Assembly: GCA_030671945.1 (NCBI GenBank)
Contig: DAOVHJ010000208.1
Location: 1-5,183 of the forward strand
Direction of reading: 5' to 3'
From: Candidatus Heimdallarchaeota archaeon
GTDB lineage: Archaea; Asgardarchaeota; Heimdallarchaeia; JABLTI01
Length of the DNA stretch: 5,183 nt
The notes under the pieces: generated by a model
What the model was told of the DNA's origin: nothing
The model's input: the letters and a program-made list of their open reading frames with translations, nothing else
Database searches by the model: none
Shown here: positions 1-5,183 of the stretch, piece after piece
How the letters are laid out: every line of letters starts with the position of its first letter
How positions within the stretch are numbered: position 1 is the stretch's first letter
Made by a program: the position numbers and the translations under genes

Positions 1-699
1 CGCTGTTTGTGGTTTAGCTACAAGCTCTGCTTCAACTCGAGATGGTTCGACAGCCACACCCGTTGGGGTTGGTTGTACCACGACTGCAGGAGTCGGTCTA
101 ATATCCATTGTTTTAGCAAGAATATTGCGTTTTGCTATGAGACGATTCTTTATTTGTTGTAATAATACAGCAATAGCCCCGACTGTCTCAGCTAAGTCAT
201 CAGGCAATTCTGTTTTTGTCAGATTCTGGAATTGACCAAAGATCTGCGTTAGTCTTATAACCCTGTTTAATGAATTATCAATTTCAGTCAATGGACTTGC
301 ATGTAAAGGTAAACCACAATCTTTGCAAAATCGAACATTTGGCACATCTGCACCACAATTCCCACAAATTATACGGTTGCCATCAGTTTTTTGTTTCTTT
401 TTGTCATTAGTAGATTCTTTTTCAGACAAATTTTTTTGTTTTATCTCAATTTGTTGCAATAAAACTAGAAACTCTTCCCTGAAATTAAGAAGTATCTTTT
501 CAGATTCAATTGATATCTTATCAAGCGATTTTACTCGCAATTCATTTACTAAAGTCTTAATTTCTTGTAGTCGATTCAATTGATCAGTTACTTCGTCTAA
601 TTCAGAAGCGCCTAGAATCGCACCACACTTAGGACAAAACCGACCCTTCGGTACGTTTTCTCCACAAGACTGACATGTAATTTTTTCACCAGTCGACAA
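1..699 (-). CDS. Double zinc-ribbon protein with helical linker, 3' end outside window (partial)
   Basis: The frame is open from position 699 to the left edge without a stop, giving at least 233 residues; the C-terminus is outside the window. Residues 9-25 form a zinc ribbon, C-x2-C-x9-C-x2-C (C9, C12, C22, C25), and residues 112-128 form a second with identical spacing (C112, C115, C125, C128). Each is followed by a similar helix (LDEVTDQLNRL and LTEIDNSLNRV). Between them lies a charged, probably coiled-coil stretch (about 36-95) and a Lys-rich linker. After about residue 200 the chain becomes Pro/Val/Thr-rich and probably disordered. No signal peptide or membrane segment is visible. The start is taken as TTG at 699 because the frame holds no ATG or GTG between an in-frame stop near 783 and the first cysteines; a G-run lies 7 nt upstream. 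The ribbons suggest protein or nucleic-acid binding, but the function is unknown. It is divergent from the large helical gene at 865. Confidence 0.82.
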   Translation of the reverse strand, partial: MSTGEKITCQSCGENVPKGRFCPKCGAILGASELDEVTDQLNRLQEIKTLVNELRVKSLDKISIESEKILLNFREEFLVLLQQIEIKQKNLSEKESTNDKKKQKTDGNRIICGNCGADVPNVRFCKDCGLPLHASPLTEIDNSLNRVIRLTQIFGQFQNLTKTELPDDLAETVGAIAVLLQQIKNRLIAKRNILAKTMDIRPTPAVVVQPTPTGVAVEPSRVEAELVAKPQTA

Positions 700-739
700 T
701 AAAATGCCCCCGGACCCAATAATACTACTCGCGGGTAGG

Positions 740-748
740 TATTTAATG
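740..748 (-). promoter_or_regulatory. TATA-like box for the leftward double zinc-ribbon gene
   Basis: On the minus strand this reads ATTAAATAC. Its centre is about 45 nt upstream of the TTG start at 699, so transcription starting 25 nt downstream would leave a leader of about 20 nt containing the GGGGG run at 711-707. The assignment is from sequence pattern only, and AT-rich DNA produces such boxes by chance. Confidence 0.45.
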
Positions 749-761
749 ATTAATCCTAAGA
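742..761 (+). repeat. Imperfect direct repeat, copy 1, in divergent promoter
   Basis: This copy reads TTTAATGA followed by TTAATCCTAAGA. It matches the copy at 794-812 at 17 of 20 aligned positions, with one single-base gap. It overlaps the TATA-like box of the leftward gene, so a protein bound here could block or assist that promoter. It may be a binding site for a shared regulator, which is inference. Confidence 0.5.
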
Positions 762-793
762 TATTAATACCTTTTCCAAATAATTAGAAAAAT

Positions 794-812
794 TTTAATG
801 AAAATCCTTAGA
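794..812 (+). repeat. Imperfect direct repeat, copy 2, in divergent promoter
   Basis: This copy reads TTTAATGA followed by AAATCCTTAGA. It starts 52 bp after copy 1 and lies about 10 bp upstream of the TATA-like box of the rightward gene. Upstream placement of this kind suits an activator site in archaea, whereas copy 1 overlaps its promoter. The pairing with both divergent promoters is the main reason to take the repeat seriously. Confidence 0.5.
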
Positions 813-821
813 CCGTGAGAA

Positions 822-829
822 TTATAAAT
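822..829 (+). promoter_or_regulatory. TATA box for the large helical zinc-ribbon gene
   Basis: TTATAAAT is a good match to the archaeal TATA box and is preceded by a purine-rich stretch (GTGAGAA) where the BRE would be. A start about 25 nt downstream of its centre falls near 850. That is downstream of the ATG at 835 but 15 nt upstream of the ATG at 865, and so it favours the second start codon. Confidence 0.6.
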
Positions 830-854
830 CAAGAATGTTGTTTACTGAATATAA

Positions 855-857
855 GGT
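855..857 (+). promoter_or_regulatory. Weak ribosome-binding site supporting the start at 865
   Basis: AAGGTAAG at 853-860 contains GGT, part of the archaeal GGAGGTGA consensus, 7 nt before the ATG at 865. No comparable G-rich stretch is seen just before the ATG at 835, so the site helps choose between the two starts. Confidence 0.4.
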
Positions 858-864
858 AAGAAAA

Positions 865-3195
865 ATGTCAGAAGAAAAAATTGTTGAAAAAGATGATTGG
901 AATACAATCCTTGGGGAATTGGATGAAATTGTACGGGAAACCAATCGATTATCCGCCATGTCATTAGGCGATAAAAATGCCTTTGAAGGTGAAGATTTCC
1001 CAGCGATGATTCATTTTATCTCAGAGTTGAAGAAGGAAAAGAAGAGTCAATCTTGGGAAAAACTTGAAAGTTTTGCTCAAAAAGCCAAAGAAAATCTAAA
1101 GCTTCTTGAGGAAACTCAGCAAATAAAAATGCATGATAAAAGAATTGATAGATCCTTTATTGGTGTTTTACCGAAAAAAACCGAGGAAATCGGGCAAAAT
1201 GCTATGGAAATTCTAAATGAAATTCCTCAAGTTTTACGAACGATAAATGAATCAATAGAAGCTTTACTTATAGACATTAAACTCAAAATTGGTTTTCCAA
1301 TTATACGAATAGAAAAAGAAATTCTAGATATAAAACATCAAATAGAATTATTGGAAAGTGAGATTAGATCTCATACAAAAACTAAGAAAGCACTTGTTAG
1401 TCGCGATGAAAGAATGATCTATACTCAAGCCTACCAAGAAACTATTCATGAAATACTCGATAAAGCTCAAAGTTATATTACCAGAGGAATGAAAGCTCAC
1501 TCTAAAGCATTCGAAGATGTTTACAATCGTTATATAACTAGAATCAATAATTATCGACAAAGTCCGGCTTTTGATGACTATATTGGAGAAAATTGTACAG
1601 AAGTAGAAAAAGCTATCGATAATTGGCCAACTGAGGGATTTAAGGCTTTTTCAAAAGCATTAAAGTTTATTCGAAAAATTGATGATCGATTAAGTGATAC
1701 TCGACAAGTATACATTCAACAAATTAAAGCAGAACTTGAGAAAGATATCAGTGTGTTCGTCTCAAAAATAGAAAGTCTTTACAAATTAGAATCAGAAGTG
1801 GCAGCTACTTCATATATGAAAATGAAAGAAACTTCTGAGAAGGTTATTTCAGCAGTTAACTTCTTTTTAAAAACAACAGATGTTGTATTAGCTGATCCGC
1901 GCGATAAGCTAATCAATGATGAAAAGATTCTTCGCGATGCAACTAAAATGACTGTGCTTGCTTTTGAAGCAACTTATGGCAGCTATGAAGCAAAATTAAA
2001 TGAATATATTAAACAAATCCCTCCTAGCAAGAGTACAAATAAAATTCTAGAGTTAATAAATGAAACAAAAGAAATCTGTTCAAATCCCAATAATCTAGTT
2101 GATGCTGTTAATACAATTCCGACACTACTTGATTTCAAACAGAATATTGATTTATTACTAAAAGAAATGGCATCTGATATTGTAGGTACTCAAACCAAAT
2201 TTGTGAAGAGGATTAAGAATATTAACAAAATCATTGGGAAAGGTGATTCAATTGAAATACCATCCGATGATGAGCTTATCAATATTGAGAAAGTAAATCT
2301 GGATGATCCAGTTTCATTAAATAAAATATCAGAGTTACTTAAGGAAAGCTTAGTGCAAACAGCAAATGCATTAGCAGGCTTTGAAGAGAATTTCTCTGAA
2401 GGATTAGGTATAAGTATAAATCCAAATCTAGAAGCTAGAATCTCCAAATACAGAAGACCATCATATAGACCAACTGTGAAACAAGCCAATAAAGCAATGA
2501 ATGAGTTAGAAAAATTCGCTAAAAATCTTGCCAAAGACACAGGTGATGCAATAACAAATTATGCAAAGAACTTGAATAAATTCACTGTGAATTCATCAGC
2601 ATTAAAAGCCCTCCAAAAACTCTTAAGAGCTATTGGAAAGGATGCAATTACCGGTAAACTAACACTCTCACAAATAACTTCTAGGTTAGAGAACGCAGTT
2701 ATTGAATATTCTAAACTAATTGAAAAAGTCATAACTGAGCATTCTGAGGACTTGAGCATAATTATGAAAAGTATGGATGAAGCTCATATTAGAGATGGGA
2801 TGACACTTGAGAATTTCGGTTCAAAACATGACGAATTAATAAGTAATATTTCATTGGAATCTGTTGTAAAGCAACGAGATAAGAAAAAACCAGAACTATT
2901 ATGTAAAGTTTGCAATGGAAAAATAGTCTCACAACAATCGGAATACAATGATATGCTAGGTCTCGATGTGTTGAAAGTAAAATGCGAAAACGGTCATGAT
3001 GATAATATCATAGGTTTCGGAGACGATAAATCAGAGGAGGAAGAGGAACAAGAAGTCGTTGAAATCAAATGTACAAAATGTGGATCAGATACTTTGACAC
3101 CAACAAAAATTGACATTTATACTAAAGATGAATTGATTGTCTTCGCAGCATGTCCTAAAAATCATGAAAGTGACTTCGTTTTAAAGAAAAAATAA
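865..3195 (+). CDS. Large helical (coiled-coil) protein with two C-terminal zinc ribbons, function unknown
   Basis: A soluble protein of 776 residues with no signal peptide or membrane segment. Residues 1 to about 670 are rich in Glu, Lys, Ile, Leu and Asn and read as successive long helices broken by short Pro/Gly loops, as in stacked helical bundles or coiled coils. A basic Tyr/Arg/Pro linker lies near 525-537. Two zinc ribbons follow: C680, C683, C707, H711 and C736, C739, C763, H767. Both are C-x2-C-x23-C-x3-H, separated by an acidic linker (about 716-734) with a run of Glu. The start at 865 is preferred over the in-frame ATG at 835 (786 residues) because the TATA box at 822-829 predicts transcription from about 850, and GGT at 855-857 lies 7 nt before the ATG. 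I do not recognise the family. A scaffold or adaptor role would fit the architecture but is inference. Confidence 0.88.
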   Translation: MSEEKIVEKDDWNTILGELDEIVRETNRLSAMSLGDKNAFEGEDFPAMIHFISELKKEKKSQSWEKLESFAQKAKENLKLLEETQQIKMHDKRIDRSFIGVLPKKTEEIGQNAMEILNEIPQVLRTINESIEALLIDIKLKIGFPIIRIEKEILDIKHQIELLESEIRSHTKTKKALVSRDERMIYTQAYQETIHEILDKAQSYITRGMKAHSKAFEDVYNRYITRINNYRQSPAFDDYIGENCTEVEKAIDNWPTEGFKAFSKALKFIRKIDDRLSDTRQVYIQQIKAELEKDISVFVSKIESLYKLESEVAATSYMKMKETSEKVISAVNFFLKTTDVVLADPRDKLINDEKILRDATKMTVLAFEATYGSYEAKLNEYIKQIPPSKSTNKILELINETKEICSNPNNLVDAVNTIPTLLDFKQNIDLLLKEMASDIVGTQTKFVKRIKNINKIIGKGDSIEIPSDDELINIEKVNLDDPVSLNKISELLKESLVQTANALAGFEENFSEGLGISINPNLEARISKYRRPSYRPTVKQANKAMNELEKFAKNLAKDTGDAITNYAKNLNKFTVNSSALKALQKLLRAIGKDAITGKLTLSQITSRLENAVIEYSKLIEKVITEHSEDLSIIMKSMDEAHIRDGMTLENFGSKHDELISNISLESVVKQRDKKKPELLCKVCNGKIVSQQSEYNDMLGLDVLKVKCENGHDDNIIGFGDDKSEEEEEQEVVEIKCTKCGSDTLTPTKIDIYTKDELIVFAACPKNHESDFVLKKK

Positions 3196-3214
3196 ATAGG
3201 TTAATCTAGATATC

Positions 3215-3254
3215 ATTTAAAGCATAGAAATTGCAATAAAGCTGAGCTTTAAAT
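3215..3254. repeat. 9-bp inverted repeat with 22-bp spacer upstream of the winged-helix gene
   Basis: ATTTAAAGC at 3215-3223 is exactly mirrored by GCTTTAAAT at 3246-3254. A third related half-site, ATAAAGC, lies at 3236-3242, 19 bp downstream of the TTAAAGC of the left arm. The spacing of about two helical turns between like-oriented half-sites suits a dimeric DNA-binding protein. It could instead be a chance product of AT-rich sequence. Confidence 0.4.
3237..3251. promoter_or_regulatory. 15-bp palindrome, candidate operator at the winged-helix promoter
   Basis: TAAAGCT-G-AGCTTTA is a perfect palindrome with 7-bp arms around one central base. Its right arm overlaps the TATA-like box at 3248-3255, the usual geometry for an archaeal repressor that blocks TBP. 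Since the gene it controls is itself a winged-helix protein, autoregulation is a reasonable inference. It does not look like a terminator, because no T-run follows. Confidence 0.42.
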
Positions 3255-3255
3255 A
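3248..3255 (+). promoter_or_regulatory. TATA-like box for the winged-helix gene
   Basis: TTTAAATA is centred near 3252, which predicts transcription from about 3277. That lies inside or past the ATG at 3270 and leaves a leader of about 30 nt before the ATG at 3309. It supports an independent promoter in the 113-bp gap after the large helical gene, although read-through from that gene is also possible. Confidence 0.45.
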
Positions 3256-3308
3256 ATAAATCATTGTAGATGGTAAACAATCCTCTACTACTGGGTTCTT
3301 GCCGAAAG

Positions 3309-3677
3309 ATGACTGAATATAAACGAGATCCACTTCGTTCTCAAGCGAGAAGAGATATTCTGAAAGCTATAGGGGATAATGAAATTATAAACAAACTTGA
3401 GATTGTGGAACTCACTGATTTGAGTCCTTTAACAATTAATTCAATCTTGAGAGAATTCAGAAATTATAAAATTATTACTTGTCATGCTGGAGGGTTATAT
3501 GCGTTATCGGGAGAAGGTAGAGAAGTCTATATTCAAATGTTAAACGATAAAAGATATCAGAAAAAAGAGTATGAACGTAGAGTGAAGAAAACGTGGACTA
3601 AGAAAAATGAAGTTAGAAACATTCGTTATATTGTGATTGAAGAAGACGATGACTCTAAAGAGAGTTCAGAAGAATAG
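3309..3677 (+). CDS. Winged helix-turn-helix DNA-binding protein
   Basis: A protein of 122 residues from the chosen start. Residues 11-22 (SQARRDILKAIG) fit the first helix of a winged-helix fold, about 30-37 the second, and about 39-51 (SPLTINSILREFR) the recognition helix. A wing follows at about 55-67 (IITCHAGGLYALS), ending in the SGEGREVY pattern common in MarR/ArsR-like proteins. Residues 81-106 are strongly basic and 111-122 strongly acidic, so the tail may shield the basic part or bind a partner. No effector domain or metal-binding cysteine cluster is visible. It is probably a transcriptional regulator, with targets unknown. The start at 3309 is preferred over the ATG at 3270 (135 residues) because of the TATA position and because the first 13 residues of the longer form are not part of the fold; this choice is moderate. 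A candidate operator lies just upstream. Confidence 0.82.
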   Translation: MTEYKRDPLRSQARRDILKAIGDNEIINKLEIVELTDLSPLTINSILREFRNYKIITCHAGGLYALSGEGREVYIQMLNDKRYQKKEYERRVKKTWTKKNEVRNIRYIVIEEDDDSKESSEE

Positions 3678-3678
3678 A

Positions 3679-4995
3679 TTACTCCTTGATATTTGCTTGA
3701 TTAGTGACTTTTTCATATTGATGTTGCCATGAACCAAAGATAATTCCATCATTGGACCATCGTCTTAGAATTTTTAAAATCTCGGGAGAGATGGATTTAG
3801 GTTTTACATTTTCGTATTTTGTTCCTGGTAGTGGTATGAGATAATGCATATGTATTTTCGATTTCTTAGCTATGAGTTCTTTGCAAAGGCTAATGGTCTC
3901 AAATTGGTCTTCTTCAGTTTCATCTGGAAACCCTAAGATAAAATCGACATTCATAGTAAAATTGTATTTGCCTGCTAATTCAACAGCATCAAGTACTTGT
4001 TCTACTGTATGGCCTCGTCTTATAGATGCCAGTATCTTGGGACTTCCCGATTGAGCACCCATTGTTAAATTATCATTATCACAAAACTCTCGAGTAATTC
4101 TTAGGGTTTCTTCTGTTACTGATTCCGGTCGAACCTCAGAAGGGAATGTTCCAAAGAATATTCTTTTTCGATTTTTAGCTTTGAGATTGTGTAAACCGGA
4201 AAGCATTTGTGTTAATTTTGTTACATTCGGTTCTGATGATTTTTTGGATCCATAACCAAATGCATTTGGAGATATAAATCGGAAATCCCAGATTTCTCTT
4301 TTTGATAATAAGAATTTACCCCATTTGATGATATTTTCAGGACTGCGATATCTCACAGATTTACCGAATAACGATGGAACTTGACAATAGGTGCACCCAA
4401 ATTTACATCCACGAGTAATTTCAATGGCTGAATATAATTCCCTATCTGGAGCAAAAGGTGGATAATCATTAAGATTGATAGGTTCATTTCTTGGTTGGAT
4501 CTGTATGTTTTTTTCTTTATCTTGAAACGCAATCCCTTTTAGTTGTGATATAGTATTTTTGTTTCTCAGTGCTATTACTAGTTCCTGAAATGTTTTTTCA
4601 CCCTCACCAATTACAACTATATCTGCTCCTTTGTATAGCAAATCACCCGGTTTTGCTGATGGATGTGGACCACCGACAACAACAGTCAATTGATTATTTT
4701 TTGGATGTAATTTTAGATTATCAAGAAGTAACAGAACATCTTGGAGCTGAAAAGTACTTACTGAAATGCAAATTAATAGATGAGTAAAATGTTCTACATT
4801 CAATAAACGATTTATTTCTGGCAATAATTTCTCAGGTTTTGGGAAAAAAATTGGTATATCAGACACTAAGGGGGAAATCTCTAACGCACCCATTAATGAG
4901 TGATATGAATAAATATTCGATCGAGAATATCGAAACACAATTCCTAATTTTTCCTCTGTAATTGGCATCTCAGAAGATTTCATTGCTACATCCAT
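3679..4995 (-). CDS. B12-binding domain radical SAM protein (MJ_1487-like)
   Basis: A protein of 438 residues. Residues about 16-150 form a cobalamin-binding Rossmann-like domain with the sequence marks GGPHPSAKPGD (108-118) and IGEGEKTFQEL (129-139). The D-x-H-x-x-G cobalt-ligating motif is absent, as is frequent in radical SAM B12 enzymes. The radical SAM domain spans about 185-400. The 4Fe-4S motif is C-x3-C-x2-C (C197, C201, C204) in RGCKFGCTYC, and later SAM-pocket marks are GAQSGSPK (313-320) and FILGFPDET (352-360). Such enzymes generate a 5'-deoxyadenosyl radical and often methylate unactivated carbons, but the substrate here is unknown. The domain order and the QVPSLFGKSVRYRS stretch after the cluster recall the MJ_1487 family, an assignment made from memory. 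The ATG at 4995 is used; one at 4983 is possible. It lies 14 bp downstream of the partial gene at 5010, probably in one operon. Confidence 0.93.
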   Translation of the reverse strand: MDVAMKSSEMPITEEKLGIVFRYSRSNIYSYHSLMGALEISPLVSDIPIFFPKPEKLLPEINRLLNVEHFTHLLICISVSTFQLQDVLLLLDNLKLHPKNNQLTVVVGGPHPSAKPGDLLYKGADIVVIGEGEKTFQELVIALRNKNTISQLKGIAFQDKEKNIQIQPRNEPINLNDYPPFAPDRELYSAIEITRGCKFGCTYCQVPSLFGKSVRYRSPENIIKWGKFLLSKREIWDFRFISPNAFGYGSKKSSEPNVTKLTQMLSGLHNLKAKNRKRIFFGTFPSEVRPESVTEETLRITREFCDNDNLTMGAQSGSPKILASIRRGHTVEQVLDAVELAGKYNFTMNVDFILGFPDETEEDQFETISLCKELIAKKSKIHMHYLIPLPGTKYENVKPKSISPEILKILRRWSNDGIIFGSWQHQYEKVTNQANIKE

Positions 4996-5009
4996 AGCTC
5001 ATCATTCAT

Positions 5010-5183
5010 TTATTTTCTAGTCATATAACGATAAACTGAACCAAAAAGATGGTCATCTTCTCTTTCTTTAACTTCGAAATTATTTGTGTGCATCCACTTT
5101 ATCAATGCGGTTCTTATTTCCTCAGTGAAATTCTTACTGTCTTTTCCTGTGTAAAAGCCATCTTTTTTCAACACGGTGAGAAC
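5010..5183 (-). CDS. C-terminal end of a protein with a PG_binding_2-like domain (partial)
   Basis: The frame is open from the right edge to a TAA at 5012-5010 and gives the last 57 residues; the start is outside the window. The visible part reads as a short helical domain: a helix ending in LKKDGFYTG, a helix TEEIRTALIKWMHTNNFE, and a final helix SVYRYM. The GFYTG turn followed by an ALxxWxxTxNFE helix resembles the putative peptidoglycan-binding domain 2, which is known at the C-terminus of DUF1028 (Ntn-hydrolase-like) proteins. That match is from memory and is inference, so the upstream part could be something else. The gene ends 14 bp before the radical SAM gene on the same strand, so the two are probably co-transcribed and translated from one message. 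Confidence 0.78.
   Translation of the reverse strand, partial: VLTVLKKDGFYTGKDSKNFTEEIRTALIKWMHTNNFEVKEREDDHLFGSVYRYMTRK

Noticed and set aside
323..583. Plus-strand open frame of 86 codons
   Set aside because: It lies antisense within the double zinc-ribbon gene, and its product is an unstructured mix rich in Ser, Phe and Cys. The minus-strand frame has clear motifs over the same DNA.
700..864. RNA gene or origin in the divergent intergenic region
   Set aside because: The region has repeats and AT-rich boxes but no tRNA-like fold, no long stem and no run of origin-type boxes. The promoter elements account for what is seen.
1348..2759. Three minus-strand open frames (1348-1560, 2190-2540, 2559-2759)
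   Set aside because: All are antisense to the large helical gene, with Phe/Ser/Leu-rich products typical of the reverse reading of Lys/Glu-rich coding DNA. None has a promoter or motif.
3196..3308. Hairpin terminator after the large helical gene
   Set aside because: The palindrome at 3237-3251 could form a small hairpin, but no T-run follows it and it overlaps the next gene's TATA-like box. An operator is the better reading.
3872..4787. Two plus-strand open frames (3872-4054 and 4569-4787)
   Set aside because: Both lie antisense within the radical SAM gene, whose own frame carries conserved catalytic motifs across these stretches.
4986..5009. Short frame MNDELWM right after the stop of the partial minus-strand gene
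   Set aside because: An ATG at 5009 follows the stop directly but reaches a stop after seven codons in the partial gene's frame. The radical SAM gene starts in another frame at 4995, so this is not a separate gene.
1..5183. CRISPR array, insertion sequence or prophage
   Set aside because: No regularly spaced repeats, terminal inverted repeats, transposase, integrase or phage structural gene is visible on either strand.

Overview
This is an AT-rich window (roughly one third GC by eye) that looks archaeal. The supports are TATA-type promoter boxes about 25 bp ahead of plausible transcription starts, short leaders with weak or no Shine-Dalgarno sites, zinc-ribbon/coiled-coil proteins of a kind common in archaea, and a B12-binding radical SAM protein resembling a family best known from archaea. 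An Asgard-type or similar uncultured archaeon would fit, but no marker gene here proves the lineage.

Layout, left to right. (1) Positions 1-699, minus strand: the 5' part of a gene that runs off the left edge. It starts with TTG and encodes two copies of a zinc-ribbon plus helix module separated by a charged helical linker, followed by a Pro/Val-rich segment. (2) Positions 700-864: a divergent promoter region with a TATA-like box for each direction and a 19-20 bp imperfect direct repeat, one copy beside each box. (3) Positions 865-3195, plus strand: a 776-residue, almost wholly helical soluble protein of unknown function, ending in two zinc ribbons with identical C-x2-C-x23-C-x3-H spacing. 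(4) Positions 3196-3308: a promoter region with a 15 bp palindrome overlapping a TATA box. (5) Positions 3309-3677, plus strand: a small winged-helix DNA-binding protein with a basic segment and an acidic tail. (6) Positions 3679-4995, minus strand: a B12-binding-domain radical SAM protein whose stop lies one base from that of the winged-helix gene. (7) Positions 5010-5183, minus strand: the 3' end of another gene, only 14 bp upstream of the radical SAM gene and probably co-transcribed with it. Its last 57 residues resemble a small domain called putative peptidoglycan-binding domain 2.

Functionally there are two units. The left half is a divergent pair of helical, double-zinc-ribbon proteins that share a promoter region and possibly a regulator. 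This is the best candidate for an undescribed system, although nothing in the sequence assigns it a job. The right half is a minus-strand operon containing the radical SAM enzyme. The winged-helix gene lies between them, convergent with the operon and downstream of the large helical gene, and may regulate itself.
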